From contig NZ_JBCITM010000010.1 of the NCBI RefSeq assembly GCF_039414295.1, forward strand, positions 1 through 64,000: a stretch of 64,000 nucleotides of DNA, written 5' to 3'. The notes below the pieces were generated by a model, which was not told the DNA's origin, did not search any database, and saw only the letters and a program-made list of their open reading frames with translations. Position numbers and translations under genes: made by a program. This DNA comes from Anoxynatronum sibiricum. GTDB lineage: Bacteria; Bacillota; Clostridia; Peptostreptococcales; Tindalliaceae. The first letter of the stretch is position 1; each line of letters opens with the position of its first letter. Shown here in pieces: positions 8,684 to 17,757 of the stretch.

Positions 8684-9002
8684 TCCGGCAAAATGCCGTA
8701 AAATAATCCTACTCGCAAGACTCATTGCGCTTCCCTTTATTTACAACGTCCGTTTTAAGAACGTGTTGAGATCATTTCATCAGCCTCAAAAAAAGAAACA
8801 GCCCCCGGTATATCGGCAGACCATTTCTTTTGATAATATTTTGACTTTTCTTTTATGTTGCATTGTTTTGACAAATAAGCACTTTTTTGTTCGTTTTTTG
8901 TACATTTGCAATGATCGAAAATGGCTCCAAGCGTCTTCCAACGAAGGTTCACTCCTTGCAGATCAAGGAAAACGATTCCTTCTAATGGTGTGGCACTTCG
9001 AT

Positions 9003-9019
9003 TGTCCATCATTTGGACA
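9003..9019. promoter_or_regulatory. Candidate upstream activator site (inverted repeat)
   Basis: TGTCCA-tcatt-TGGACA is a perfect 6-bp inverted repeat about 330 bp upstream of the sigma-54 promoter, just past the activator's stop codon. A partial second copy (TTTGGACA) begins at about 9029. Position and symmetry fit an enhancer for the Fis-type helix-turn-helix of the activator. The remaining intergenic bases (8720-9000) show nothing else I can name. Confidence 0.3.
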
Positions 9020-9026
9020 CTGAACA

Positions 9027-10439
9027 TTATTTGGACACTTCGATGCCATATTTCTCCATTTTCTCATAAAGACTTGTTCGACTGATTCCCAAAAGACGGG
9101 CTGTTTGATATTTATTTCCCATTGTTTCATTAAGGCAGCGCGAAATCGTTTTTCGCTCAACCGCTTCCACCGCCTCTTTCAGCAATGTTTCTGCATAAAC
9201 GGCTTCTGTTTCCTGTTCTGCCACCAGATAGGTGGGCAACTGTTTCAGAGTAATCCCCGCTTCTTTGTCCACCAGGTTAAAAGCCCTCTCAATGACGTTT
9301 TCAAGCTCACGAATATTCCCAGGCCACTGGTATTCAACAAGGCAGCGCATGGCTGCCGGGGAAATTTCTGTCACAAAACGGTCCATTTCCTTGGCCGTCT
9401 TACGAATCAGGTAATCTGCCAGCATGGGAATGTCTTCTTTGCGCTCGTGCAGGGAAGGAATACGGATGTTGATCACATTAAGCCGATAATACAAATCTTC
9501 ACGAAAAGTCTTTTCTTTGACCATTTCTTCCAGATTACGGTTGGTTGCGGCAATAATACGGATGTCAACTTTTTGGCTTTTCACCCCGCCGACCCGCTCA
9601 ATTTCTTTTTCCTGCAACACCTTTAGTAACTTTGCCTGCATGTTCAGGGGAAGATCACCAATTTCATCAAGAAAAATGCTGCTTTTATGGGCCAGTTCAA
9701 ACTTGCCGGGTTTTCCACTTTTTTTTGCACCGGTGAAAGCACCGCCTTCATAACCAAAAAGCTCTGATTCCAGCAGTTCAGAAGGGATAGCCGCACAATT
9801 GACTTTGATCAGAGGATACTCTGACCGGGGGCTGGCGTTGTGAATGGCGCTGGCAAAAAGACCCTTGCCCGTACCGCTTTCTCCCAGCAGGAGCACATTG
9901 GATTTCGTGCTGGCCACTCGTTTCGCCAGGTTCATCGCCCGTTGCAGTGCCTGACTGGTGCCTATGATATTATCGAAGGTGTTATCGGTACCCAATGCTT
10001 TTTTCAGTTCCTTTTTGTAAAAATCAAGTTCTTTTTCCATGTGGCCAACCCGCTTTACGTAGGCATCCAGTTCCACTACGTCTTTAAAAATGACAGTCCC
10101 CACAGCTCCGATGAGTTGCCCTTTCTGATAGATGGGAATGCGGTCGGCGATCATTTTGTTGCCTTTGATTTGCTGAATATCGCCAATTTCCCTGCGCCCA
10201 TTCTGAGCAACGATGTGCATTCTGGTGTTTTCAATGATTTCTGTGACGTGCTTTCCCACCGCCTCCTGCTGCTCCACACCCAGAAAATGGCAATACCGGC
10301 TATTGATCATTCGAATAATGCCCTGCCTGTCAACGACCACGATCCAGTTATAAATAATGTCGAAAATACTGTTATACATCTCCAGCAGCTGTTCCCGGTC
10401 TTCCAGCATCATGGAAGACTGCTCCGCCTGTTCGCCCAT
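9027..10439 (-). CDS. Sigma-54-dependent transcriptional activator (PAS-AAA+-Fis)
   Basis: An enhancer-binding protein of about 470 residues. An N-terminal PAS sensor (about 15-120) is followed by the sigma-54 interaction AAA+ domain (about 150-385), with Walker A GESGTGKG, the sigma-54 contact loop GAFTGA, and Walker B FLDEIGDLP. A C-terminal Fis-type helix-turn-helix ends in RLLGISRTSLYEKMEKYGI. ATG at 10439 is preferred over the GTG at 10448 because GAGAGGTGAG is correctly spaced for it. Its position just upstream of a -24/-12 promoter makes the CoA-transferase/permease/SDR operon its likely target. The inducer sensed by the PAS domain is unknown. Confidence 0.93.
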   Translation of the reverse strand: MGEQAEQSSMMLEDREQLLEMYNSIFDIIYNWIVVVDRQGIIRMINSRYCHFLGVEQQEAVGKHVTEIIENTRMHIVAQNGRREIGDIQQIKGNKMIADRIPIYQKGQLIGAVGTVIFKDVVELDAYVKRVGHMEKELDFYKKELKKALGTDNTFDNIIGTSQALQRAMNLAKRVASTKSNVLLLGESGTGKGLFASAIHNASPRSEYPLIKVNCAAIPSELLESELFGYEGGAFTGAKKSGKPGKFELAHKSSIFLDEIGDLPLNMQAKLLKVLQEKEIERVGGVKSQKVDIRIIAATNRNLEEMVKEKTFREDLYYRLNVINIRIPSLHERKEDIPMLADYLIRKTAKEMDRFVTEISPAAMRCLVEYQWPGNIRELENVIERAFNLVDKEAGITLKQLPTYLVAEQETEAVYAETLLKEAVEAVERKTISRCLNETMGNKYQTARLLGISRTSLYEKMEKYGIEVSK

Positions 10440-10540
10440 TGCGCTCACCTCTCTTTTTTCGATTATATCACATGATCATCATCACTTAGCCGGGGCATTT
10501 CTTTCCATGGTTAACAAGAAAAACGGCCAACAGGAACCAT

Positions 10541-10594
10541 AAAAAAATCCCTGCTGATAGGCTAATGGATTTTCCATTAACCCACGGGCAGGGA
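10541..10594 (-). terminator. Rho-independent terminator after the thiolase gene
   Basis: On the minus strand TCCCTGC and GCAGGGA form the outer stem, TAATGGA and TCCATTA form an inner stem, and seven T residues follow (10547-10541). It lies about 60 bases beyond the thiolase stop. Confidence 0.85.
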
Positions 10595-10655
10595 GGGACT
10601 TCAGTCATTGCTTGTTTTTCTATGCTATTTCACCAGTTGCTGACTTTCAGCCGCT

Positions 10656-11834
10656 TTACCGTTTGACCACCAGAGAGGTTCCCATCCCACCGCCAATACA
10701 AAGGGTTGCCAGACCATAGGTCGCATCCTGCTTTTCCATTTCATGCAGCAATGTGATCAAAATGCGGGCACCGCTGGCTCCCACCGGGTGCCCCAGCGCT
10801 ATGGCGCCACCATTCACATTCACCTTGTCAGGGTTCCATCCCAGTTCTTTTCCAACAGAAAGCGCCTGGGCTGCAAAGGCTTCATTGGCTTCAATCAGAT
10901 CCATGTCATCAATGGTCAGTCCCGCCTTTTTCAGCGCTTTCTCAGTGGCAGTGACAGGCCCAATTCCCATAATCGCCGGGTCAACACCTGCACTTCCGTA
11001 AGACACAATGGTGGCCAGAGGCTTGAGCCCCAACTCGTCAGCCTTTTCTTTGGACATGATCACGACGGCAGCAGCACCATCGTTGATACCTGAAGCGTTT
11101 CCGGCAGTAACAGTGCCCTCTTTTTTAAAGGCAGGTCGCAGTTTGGCCAGTTTTTCGGCGGTCATGCCGGCTTTCGGGAACTCATCCTGATCGAAAATCA
11201 GGGGATCGCCCTTGCGCTGCGGAATTTCTACAGGAACAATTTCATCTTTGAACTTACCGGCTGCCATGGCTGCCTCAGCTTTATTCTGGCTGGAAACTGC
11301 AAATGCATCCTGCTCTTCTCTGGAAAGGTTGAATTTATCCGCCAGATTTTCGGCAGTTACTCCCATATGATACTGATTGAAAGCATCTGTCAGGGCATCC
11401 GTGATCATGGTGTCCACCAGGCTGTCATTGCCCATGCGTGCCCCCCAGCGAGCTTTGGGAAGAATATAAGCGGCTTGGCTCATGCTTTCGGTACCACCTG
11501 CCACGACCACGTCATTATCTCCCGTGAGAATCGTTTGCACGCCCAGGGAAACGGCGCGCAGCCCTGACCCACAAAGCATGTTGAGTGTGGTCGCCGGCAC
11601 TTCCACCGGGATGCCTGCATTCACTGATGCCTGTCGGGCAATGCCCTGGCCGGCTCCTGCCTGAAGAATGCAGCCCATGTAAACATCATCCACCTGCTCC
11701 GGGGCTACGCCGCCCCTTTTCAACGCTTCCCGTATCACAATTTCTCCCAGTTTTGCTGCCGAAACATCTTTCAGTGCACCGCCAAAATTTCCAATGGCAG
11801 TTCTGACACCGCTGACAATGACGACTTCTTTCAT
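10656..11834 (-). CDS. Acetyl-CoA C-acetyltransferase (thiolase)
   Basis: The enzyme interconverts two acetyl-CoA with acetoacetyl-CoA plus CoA. The 392-residue length is that of biosynthetic/ThlA-type thiolases. The nucleophilic cysteine is in TLNMLCGSGLRA (about residue 88), the catalytic histidine in GGAIALGHPVGASGARI, and the second cysteine in LCIGGGMGTSLV. It has its own promoter and terminator, so it is transcribed separately from the neighbouring activator. It probably completes the C4-acid pathway, cleaving acetoacetyl-CoA for energy or condensing acetyl-CoA toward butyrate; the direction cannot be told from sequence. Confidence 0.96.
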   Translation of the reverse strand: MKEVVIVSGVRTAIGNFGGALKDVSAAKLGEIVIREALKRGGVAPEQVDDVYMGCILQAGAGQGIARQASVNAGIPVEVPATTLNMLCGSGLRAVSLGVQTILTGDNDVVVAGGTESMSQAAYILPKARWGARMGNDSLVDTMITDALTDAFNQYHMGVTAENLADKFNLSREEQDAFAVSSQNKAEAAMAAGKFKDEIVPVEIPQRKGDPLIFDQDEFPKAGMTAEKLAKLRPAFKKEGTVTAGNASGINDGAAAVVIMSKEKADELGLKPLATIVSYGSAGVDPAIMGIGPVTATEKALKKAGLTIDDMDLIEANEAFAAQALSVGKELGWNPDKVNVNGGAIALGHPVGASGARILITLLHEMEKQDATYGLATLCIGGGMGTSLVVKR

Positions 11835-11899
11835 GATGAATTGCCTCCTTTAGTGAGTTCGGTTACTAGCGGACAGGTACGTTACTATATGATGCAAGG

Positions 11900-11908
11900 A
11901 TTATACCA
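11900..11908 (-). promoter_or_regulatory. Extended -10 promoter of the thiolase gene
   Basis: The minus strand has TGGTATAAT, a consensus -10 (11900-11905) with the TGn extension that can compensate for the weak -35. The start would fall near 11893, about 60 bases upstream of the ATG. Confidence 0.5.
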
Positions 11909-11922
11909 ATTTTGTGTTATGC

Positions 11923-12741
11923 CTATCCTTCCAGCATTTCAGGCGGAATTTCTTTTTCCCGATCTTGACTGTTGAGATCGTAAATAATCTTCAAACCGTC
12001 CAGTGTGATGGTTTTATCCACAATGTCTATGACCTCTGTTTCACTTGCAATCAGTGTTGACAAGCCACCAGTGGCAATGACCTTCACCTTTTCTGGCGCG
12101 TCTGGAGACAGTTCACTTTTCATTTTGCTCACGATGTGTTCCACCAGACCTACATAACCGTAAATGATCCCAGACTGCATGCTGTTGACTGTATTTTTGC
12201 AAATGACCTGCCCCGGCTTTACCAGGTCAATGCGCGGCAGCTTTGCAGCTTTCTGAAAGAGGGCATCACTGGAGATTTTGATGCCCGGCGCAATGGTACC
12301 ACCCAGGTAATTGCCTTTTTCTGCAATGGCACAAAAGGTGGTGGCTGTTCCAAAATCAACCACAATCAACGGACCGGCATATTTTTGAAAAGCAGCTACG
12401 GCATTGACAATTCGGTCAGCGCCCACCTGCTTGGGGTTATCGTATTGAATATCCATTCCAGTTTTAATGCCAGGCTCCACCAACAGCGGCATCAACCTGA
12501 AAAGTTTTCGGATGGCATGTTCCAGAGAGTACATCAGATCAGGCACAACCGACGACACAATCACATCGTCAATCATCAACGGTTTAATATCCTGATACTG
12601 AAGCATTTGGCTGATGAGGATCACATATTCATCAGACGATTTGTCTTTATCCGTCGACATTCGCCAAGAGAATGTCAAATCGTCTCCCTCAAAGGTACCC
12701 ATGACAATATTGGTGTTTCCAACGTCAAAAACCAGCAGCAT
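11923..12741 (-). CDS. coaX: Type III pantothenate kinase
   Basis: CoaX phosphorylates pantothenate in the first step of coenzyme A synthesis. The 272-residue protein has the ASKHA-fold signatures of the family: the phosphate loop FDVGNTNIVMG at the N-terminus, GADRIVNAVAA, VDFGTATTFCAI, and the glycine-rich LGGTIAPGIKIS. Type III enzymes need a monovalent cation and resist feedback by CoA. CoaX next to birA is frequent in Firmicutes. The gene starts with ATG; the 140-bp gap to birA shows no clear terminator. Confidence 0.96.
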   Translation of the reverse strand: MLLVFDVGNTNIVMGTFEGDDLTFSWRMSTDKDKSSDEYVILISQMLQYQDIKPLMIDDVIVSSVVPDLMYSLEHAIRKLFRLMPLLVEPGIKTGMDIQYDNPKQVGADRIVNAVAAFQKYAGPLIVVDFGTATTFCAIAEKGNYLGGTIAPGIKISSDALFQKAAKLPRIDLVKPGQVICKNTVNSMQSGIIYGYVGLVEHIVSKMKSELSPDAPEKVKVIATGGLSTLIASETEVIDIVDKTITLDGLKIIYDLNSQDREKEIPPEMLEG

Positions 12742-12884
12742 GCTTTCACCTTCCTTGTTAGGTTTTCTGTCTCAAGACCTCAGGCAGGAATCAGTCATGC
12801 CGTACCCAGGGGATGAGCTAATCTATATTTTATCAATTTTGTAGTCACATGGCAAATTGAAGCAAACGGTACAGAAATGCTTCA

Positions 12885-13856
12885 TCACAGCTTCCGGCGA
12901 ACCGACACCTCTCCGCCGGCCAGCAGTTCACTTCGGCCATCTTCATAAACAACTTCCAGACGACCATCCTCATGAATATTCACCGCTCTTGCCGCCACCC
13001 GCTGGTCTCCGCGAATCACATCGATGGGCTGATTCAGCAGCATGGAATGTTCTCGAATAACCCGAAGCACCGCGCCGTAAGACTGATGCAGGACGTAATC
13101 ATCGTAACATTTTTCGAAGATTTTCAGAAAAAGTGTCAGTAGAGCAACACGGGAGACTGGCTGCTCCATCATGATTCTCAAAGAGGTGGCCACCTCGGCA
13201 ATTTCGCCGCTGAAAACTTGCTGGTTCACATTCACACCAATCCCCACCAGCAAGCGTTCAATTCGGGTTAACTCTCCCGATACTTCTGTCAAAATACCAC
13301 AAATCTTTTGGTTATCCACCAGCAAATCGTTGGGCCATTTGATTTTCACCGGCAGTCCTGTCACCTCGACGACCGCCTGATGCATGGCAGCGGCTGCCAG
13401 TTGTGTCATTTTCCCCGCATCGTGCATGGGGAGACCGGGCTCCAACACCAGTGTCATCCAGATTCCTTCTCCTTTGGAGGATTCCCAGCTGCGCCCCAGC
13501 CGTCCCCTGCCGCCGGTCTGTTCTTCAGCCAGTACCATCGCCCCATGCCGAAGTTCATGTTGATGTTTTTTAGCCCATATGTTGGTGGAATCCACTGATT
13601 CCAAATGCACCAGTTGATGTGCCAGCCACCGGGTTTTCAGCACTGATTTGATTTCTCCCGGCAAAAGACTCTCTTCCTGAGGAAGAAGGCGGTAACCTTT
13701 TCGATGGCCTGTTTCAATCTGATATCCGGCAGCCTGAAGGGCCTTGATGTGTTTCCAGACTGCAGTACGGCTGACACCCAGTTCATCACTAATTTCCTGA
13801 CCTGAAAGGAAACTGCCCGCATGACGAAACAGCAGTTTTAAAATGGTTTCTTTCAT
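12885..13856 (-). CDS. birA: Bifunctional biotin-protein ligase / biotin operon repressor
   Basis: BirA makes biotinyl-AMP and transfers biotin to carrier lysines; it also represses biotin genes. The 323-residue protein has an N-terminal winged helix-turn-helix (about 1-60: ISDELGVSRTAVWKHIKALQ). The ligase core includes GRGRLGRSWESSKGEG, the biotin/ATP-binding loop, and KIKWPNDLLVDNQKICGIL. ATG at 13856 with AGGAG upstream gives this family N-terminus; the open frame upstream is not needed. The gene lies directly downstream of the Na+-pumping decarboxylase operon, whose MmdC subunit (AMKM lysine) is an obvious substrate. Confidence 0.95.
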   Translation of the reverse strand: MKETILKLLFRHAGSFLSGQEISDELGVSRTAVWKHIKALQAAGYQIETGHRKGYRLLPQEESLLPGEIKSVLKTRWLAHQLVHLESVDSTNIWAKKHQHELRHGAMVLAEEQTGGRGRLGRSWESSKGEGIWMTLVLEPGLPMHDAGKMTQLAAAAMHQAVVEVTGLPVKIKWPNDLLVDNQKICGILTEVSGELTRIERLLVGIGVNVNQQVFSGEIAEVATSLRIMMEQPVSRVALLTLFLKIFEKCYDDYVLHQSYGAVLRVIREHSMLLNQPIDVIRGDQRVAARAVNIHEDGRLEVVYEDGRSELLAGGEVSVRRKL

Positions 13857-13915
13857 TGTTGTCACTCCTGTAACCGAAGAAGAATCCCGCCTGTGGCGGT
13901 ATCTCTTTGGATAGT

Positions 13916-13944
13916 GAAAAGCCCCGCGGTGACGCGGGGCTTTC
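13916..13944 (-). terminator. Terminator of the methylmalonyl-CoA operon
   Basis: GAAAGCCCCGC and GCGGGGCTTTTC form an almost perfect stem with a short loop, a few bases beyond the mmdB stop. It separates the propionate operon from birA. Confidence 0.75.
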
Positions 13945-13956
13945 ATTGGATGCAGA

Positions 13957-15195
13957 TTAGTTAAAGAGAGAGAGTAGCACACCAGCCGCTACCGCCGAGC
14001 CGATCACGCCTGCCACATTGGGACCCATGGCATGCATCAGCAGGAAGTTGCTGGGATTTTCTTTCTGCCCCACCACCTGTGACACTCGGGCGGCCATGGG
14101 AACGGCTGAAACGCCTGCCGATCCAATAAGGGGATTGATGGCGTCTCCGCCCATCATCTTGTTCATCACTTTCGCCAGTAAGACACCAGCAGCGGTGCCC
14201 ATGGCAAAAGCCACCACACCCAGTACGATAATTTGCAGTGTCTGCACCTTCAAAAACTGTTCTGCCTGTGCTGTTGCGCCAACACTGACACCCAAGAAGA
14301 TGGTGACAATATTGATCAGCTCGTTCTGTGCCGTTTTGGAAAGACGCTCAGTCACAGTGGATTCCTTCAACAGGTTGCCAAACATGAGCAGCCCCACCAG
14401 CGGCGTGGCCGAAGGCAGTAATAATGATACTGCAATGGTGACCATAATGGGAAATAGAATTTTCTCAGTTTTGGATACAGTGCGAAGTTGCTGCATTTTA
14501 ATGCGGCGTTCCCGTTTGGTGGTCAGGGCTTTCATAATGGGCGGCTGTATAATGGGAACCAGAGCCATATAAGAGTAGGCTGCCACTGCAATGGGCCCCA
14601 GTAGATGACTGGCCATCAGGGCTGTTACAAGAATCGCCGTTGGTCCGTCGGCGCCACCAATGATACCAATGGCAGAAGCTTCCTGGGCTGTGAAACCCAG
14701 CAGAACTGCTCCGGTAAAGGTGAAGAAAATGCCGAATTGAGCGGCAGCTCCCAGAAACAGGCTGCGGGGGTTGGCAATGAGCGGACCGAAGTCTGTCATG
14801 GCACCGACACCCATGAAAATCAGCGGCGGGAAAATTCCCAGTTTATTACCGGTATACAGGTACTGAATCAGACCACCGGGAGTGCGAGTGTAATATTCCA
14901 CCGGAATGCCTTCCCGAAGCATCTCTGCAGTTGGATGGTGAAACAGTTCTGCTGCTTGCCCCGCTGCTTCCGGGCTGATGGCGCGGAGCACAGTATCTCC
15001 AATTTCCATCACCCCTGACAAGGGCAGGTTTGTCAGCAGCATGCCGAATGCAATGGGTACCAACAGGAGGGGTTCAAAACCCTTGCCAATGGCCAGATAA
15101 AGCAAAATGCAGGCCACTGTCAGCATCACCAGATGCTGCCAGGTAATATTGGCAAATCCTGTTGTTCCCCAGAATTTGATCAATACGGTTAACAT
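13957..15195 (-). CDS. mmdB: Na+-translocating methylmalonyl-CoA decarboxylase, beta subunit
   Basis: The membrane subunit that decarboxylates carboxybiotin and couples this to export of Na+. The 412 residues are mostly hydrophobic, with about nine or more membrane spans. Family signatures include GGADGPTAILV (with the conserved Asp in the ion path) and GSAGVSAVPMAARVSQ. Homologous to OadB and GcdB; the neighbouring methylmalonyl-CoA mutase and epimerase identify the substrate as methylmalonyl-CoA. It is the last gene of the operon and ends just before a strong hairpin. Confidence 0.93.
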   Translation of the reverse strand: MLTVLIKFWGTTGFANITWQHLVMLTVACILLYLAIGKGFEPLLLVPIAFGMLLTNLPLSGVMEIGDTVLRAISPEAAGQAAELFHHPTAEMLREGIPVEYYTRTPGGLIQYLYTGNKLGIFPPLIFMGVGAMTDFGPLIANPRSLFLGAAAQFGIFFTFTGAVLLGFTAQEASAIGIIGGADGPTAILVTALMASHLLGPIAVAAYSYMALVPIIQPPIMKALTTKRERRIKMQQLRTVSKTEKILFPIMVTIAVSLLLPSATPLVGLLMFGNLLKESTVTERLSKTAQNELINIVTIFLGVSVGATAQAEQFLKVQTLQIIVLGVVAFAMGTAAGVLLAKVMNKMMGGDAINPLIGSAGVSAVPMAARVSQVVGQKENPSNFLLMHAMGPNVAGVIGSAVAAGVLLSLFN

Positions 15196-15235
15196 GTGGG
15201 CATCTCCTTTCGTAATGGTGCACTGTCAAAAATGG

Positions 15236-15637
15236 TTATTTCAGGGAAACCAGAAGGTCTCCGCCATTGACAGCTGCACCTTCTGCTACGTGGAGGGATG
15301 CCACCACTCCGTCGCAAGGTGCGGGAATTTCATTTTCCATCTTCATGGCTTCCAGAATGATCAGGGTTTCGCCCTCTTTCACCTGTTGGCCTTCTTTGAC
15401 GATGATTTTCCATACGTTACCCGGCATGGGTGCTTCCACCGTGGTGCCGCCGGCAGGCGCTGCTGCCGCAGGAGCCGGAGCAGCTGCCGCAGGTTTGGGA
15501 GCGGCCGGAGCCGCTGCAGGAGCAGGAGCTGCTGCCTGCGGACGGGGAGCGGCAGGAGCAGCAGGAACGCCGTCCTTTATTTCTTCTACATCCACTTCAT
15601 AATTCACACCATTAACGGTAATACTGAACTTTTTCAT
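15236..15637 (-). CDS. mmdC: Biotin carrier (gamma) subunit of methylmalonyl-CoA decarboxylase
   Basis: A 133-residue biotin carrier shuttling CO2 from the carboxyltransferase to the membrane subunit. A short N-terminal segment (MKKFSITVNGVNYEVDVEE) leads into a flexible Ala/Pro-rich linker (about 25-60). The biotinyl domain (about 65-133) contains EAMKMEN, whose lysine takes the biotin. The GC-rich linker gives this gene a locally skewed composition. It sits between mmdD and mmdB in the operon. Confidence 0.94.
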   Translation of the reverse strand: MKKFSITVNGVNYEVDVEEIKDGVPAAPAAPRPQAAAPAPAAAPAAPKPAAAAPAPAAAAPAGGTTVEAPMPGNVWKIIVKEGQQVKEGETLIILEAMKMENEIPAPCDGVVASLHVAEGAAVNGGDLLVSLK

Positions 15638-15689
15638 GTTTCCAGTTCCTCCTTAATTGAGATCAATGAATGACCCTGTTGGTCAGGGA

Positions 15690-16118
15690 TTAGTGAAGCT
15701 GTCGGTTAATCTGCTGCATACGGCCCAACCGGTTCCAGGCAGGTGCCTGATCAGGCACTCTGACAATGTTTCGGACAATGATGTTATGGGTGGATGTATG
15801 AAGGCTTGCTGCCACTGCAGCAGCAATCACCGCCACCAATTCACCGTCATCCTGTGTTTTTTCCTCGGCCACTGGTTCCGGGGTGGGTGCCGGTGCTGCC
15901 TTGGCAGCTGAAGCGGCTGTTTTCTGTTCCTTGCGTTTGGCAGAACTGCTTTCTGCCTTGTGAACAAAGGTATCCAGAATTTTAATGATGATGAAGAGCA
16001 TTCCCAGGGCCACAAAAACAATGGCAACACCCAGCAGGGTTACCTGTAAGCTGGCCAGGAATTTCTCCCCCATCGTCATGGTTTCTATGGAAACCTTCAT
16101 TTCTTCCAGCAATGTCAT
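15690..16118 (-). CDS. mmdD: Small membrane (delta/OadG-type) subunit of the decarboxylase
   Basis: A 142-residue protein with one N-terminal transmembrane helix (about 24-48: VTLLGVAIVFVALGMLFIII). A charged Ala/Pro-rich linker follows, then a C-terminal tail containing the PAWNRLGRMQQINRQ motif of the OadG/MmdD family. This subunit anchors and stabilises the alpha subunit on the membrane beta subunit. It lies between mmdA and mmdC. Confidence 0.9.
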   Translation of the reverse strand: MTLLEEMKVSIETMTMGEKFLASLQVTLLGVAIVFVALGMLFIIIKILDTFVHKAESSSAKRKEQKTAASAAKAAPAPTPEPVAEEKTQDDGELVAVIAAAVAASLHTSTHNIIVRNIVRVPDQAPAWNRLGRMQQINRQLH

Positions 16119-16157
16119 GATTAATTCACCTCTCCTTCCTCCAAAGTGACTTTTTCC

Positions 16158-17705
16158 CTATACCGGAAGATTGCCATGTTTCTTCGGAGGTCTTGTTTCC
16201 CGCTTGCTTGCCAGCATATTGAGTGCATCTACCAGCCTTGGGCGGGTTGCTGAAGGTTCAATGACATCATCCACAAAACCGCGTTCTGCGGCCTTGTAAG
16301 GAGTCGCAAATTCTCGCTTGTAATTGTCAATCAGCTCAACCCTGGTTTCCTGAGGGCTGTCAGAGTCGGAAATTTCCTTTCGGAAAATAATGTTGGCCGC
16401 CCCTTCAGGCCCCATGACAGCAATTTCTGCTGAAGGCCATGCCAATACAATGTCTGCTCCCAGTTCTTTATTACACATACCGATATACGCACCGCCATAG
16501 GCCTTGCGGATAATCAGGGTGATTTTTGGCACAGTGGCTTCACTGTAGGCATAAAGCATTTTGGCCCCATGCCTGATGATACCGCCATATTCCTGACTGG
16601 TTCCCGGCAGGAATCCGGGCACATCCACCAGGTTAAGCACCGGGATGTTAAAGCAGTCGCAGGTACGAATGAAGCGCCCTGCCTTATCGGAGGCATTAAT
16701 GTCAAGGCAGCCTGCCAGTACTTTTGGCTGGTTGGCAATGACGCCGACAGATTGGCCGTTAATCCGAATAAATCCGGTGATCATATTCGGGGCATAGTAT
16801 GGCTGTACTTCGAGAAAATCGGCATCATCAGCGATGGCTGTGATGATATTTTTCATATCGTAGGGTTTGTTGGGATTCTCTGGTACAATTTCATCCAGTT
16901 CAGGAATGATCCGATTAATGTCGTTGGCCGTTTCATAAACCGGTGCATTTTCCTGGTTATTGGATGGTAAAAAACCGATGAGACGCCGGATTTCCATGAG
17001 GCAGGCTTCGTCATTGGCAGCCATAAAGTGTGCCACCCCGCTGGTACGGTTGTGTGTCATGGCACCGCCCAAAGCTTCTGCCGACACTTCTTCTCCTGTA
17101 ACAGTCTTGATGACCTGTGGTCCGGTGATGAACATCTGGCTGGTTTTATCCACCATGAAGACAAAATCTGTCAAGGCTGGCGAATAAACCGCGCCACCGG
17201 CGCAGGGGCCCATGATGGCAGTAATTTGAGGAATGACTCCTGAAGAAATGGTGTTGCGGTAAAAGATGTGTCCATAGCCTGAAAGGGCATCCACACCCTC
17301 TTGAATACGGGCACCGCCTGAGTCATTGAGACCCACAATGGGAGCTCCCATTTTGAGGGCCATGTCCTGCACCTTGCAAATTTTCTTGGCATGCATTTCT
17401 CCCAGTGATCCACCAACCACAGTGAAATCCTGGGCATAGGCATACACCAGCCGTCCGTCAACCTGACCATAGCCGGTGACAACACCTTCTCCTGGCGACT
17501 CCACCTTGTCCATGCCAAAATTAACGCATCTGTGTTTTACAAAAGCGTCCAGTTCAACAAAAGAACCTTCGTCAAACAACAGATTGATGCGTTCGCGGGC
17601 TGTCAGCTTTCCTTTTTCATGCTGACCAGCGATGCGCTTTTCGCCGCCGCCCGCCTGGATTTTTTCTTTGCGTTCGCGTAGTTCTTCAAGCTTTTTTACG
17701 CTCAT
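16158..17705 (-). CDS. mmdA: Methylmalonyl-CoA decarboxylase, carboxyltransferase (alpha) subunit
   Basis: This soluble subunit moves the carboxyl group from methylmalonyl-CoA to carrier biotin, giving propionyl-CoA. The 515 residues form two crotonase-like halves. The first has LNDSGGARIQEGVDALSGYG, with the oxyanion hole; the second has PGFLPGTSQEYGGIIRHGAK and KAYGGAYIGM. It matches the acyl-CoA carboxylase beta/MmdA family. The decarboxylase subunits downstream and the absence of a biotin carboxylase point to a Na+ pump, not to propionyl-CoA carboxylase. Confidence 0.95.
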   Translation of the reverse strand: MSVKKLEELRERKEKIQAGGGEKRIAGQHEKGKLTARERINLLFDEGSFVELDAFVKHRCVNFGMDKVESPGEGVVTGYGQVDGRLVYAYAQDFTVVGGSLGEMHAKKICKVQDMALKMGAPIVGLNDSGGARIQEGVDALSGYGHIFYRNTISSGVIPQITAIMGPCAGGAVYSPALTDFVFMVDKTSQMFITGPQVIKTVTGEEVSAEALGGAMTHNRTSGVAHFMAANDEACLMEIRRLIGFLPSNNQENAPVYETANDINRIIPELDEIVPENPNKPYDMKNIITAIADDADFLEVQPYYAPNMITGFIRINGQSVGVIANQPKVLAGCLDINASDKAGRFIRTCDCFNIPVLNLVDVPGFLPGTSQEYGGIIRHGAKMLYAYSEATVPKITLIIRKAYGGAYIGMCNKELGADIVLAWPSAEIAVMGPEGAANIIFRKEISDSDSPQETRVELIDNYKREFATPYKAAERGFVDDVIEPSATRPRLVDALNMLASKRETRPPKKHGNLPV

Positions 17706-17757
17706 CCTCGTATACCCTCCTACCTTTTTTCATTGCTGTCTGTCAGTACAGATAAAT

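Noticed and set aside
8990..9008. TGGCACTTCGATTGT on the plus strand as a -24/-12 promoter.
   Set aside because: The -12 GC is missing (TTGT) and it would transcribe antisense into the activator gene.
13857..13982. A 42-residue N-terminal extension of BirA.
   Set aside because: It crosses the terminator hairpin of the upstream operon and lacks a ribosome site; the family N-terminus begins at 13856.
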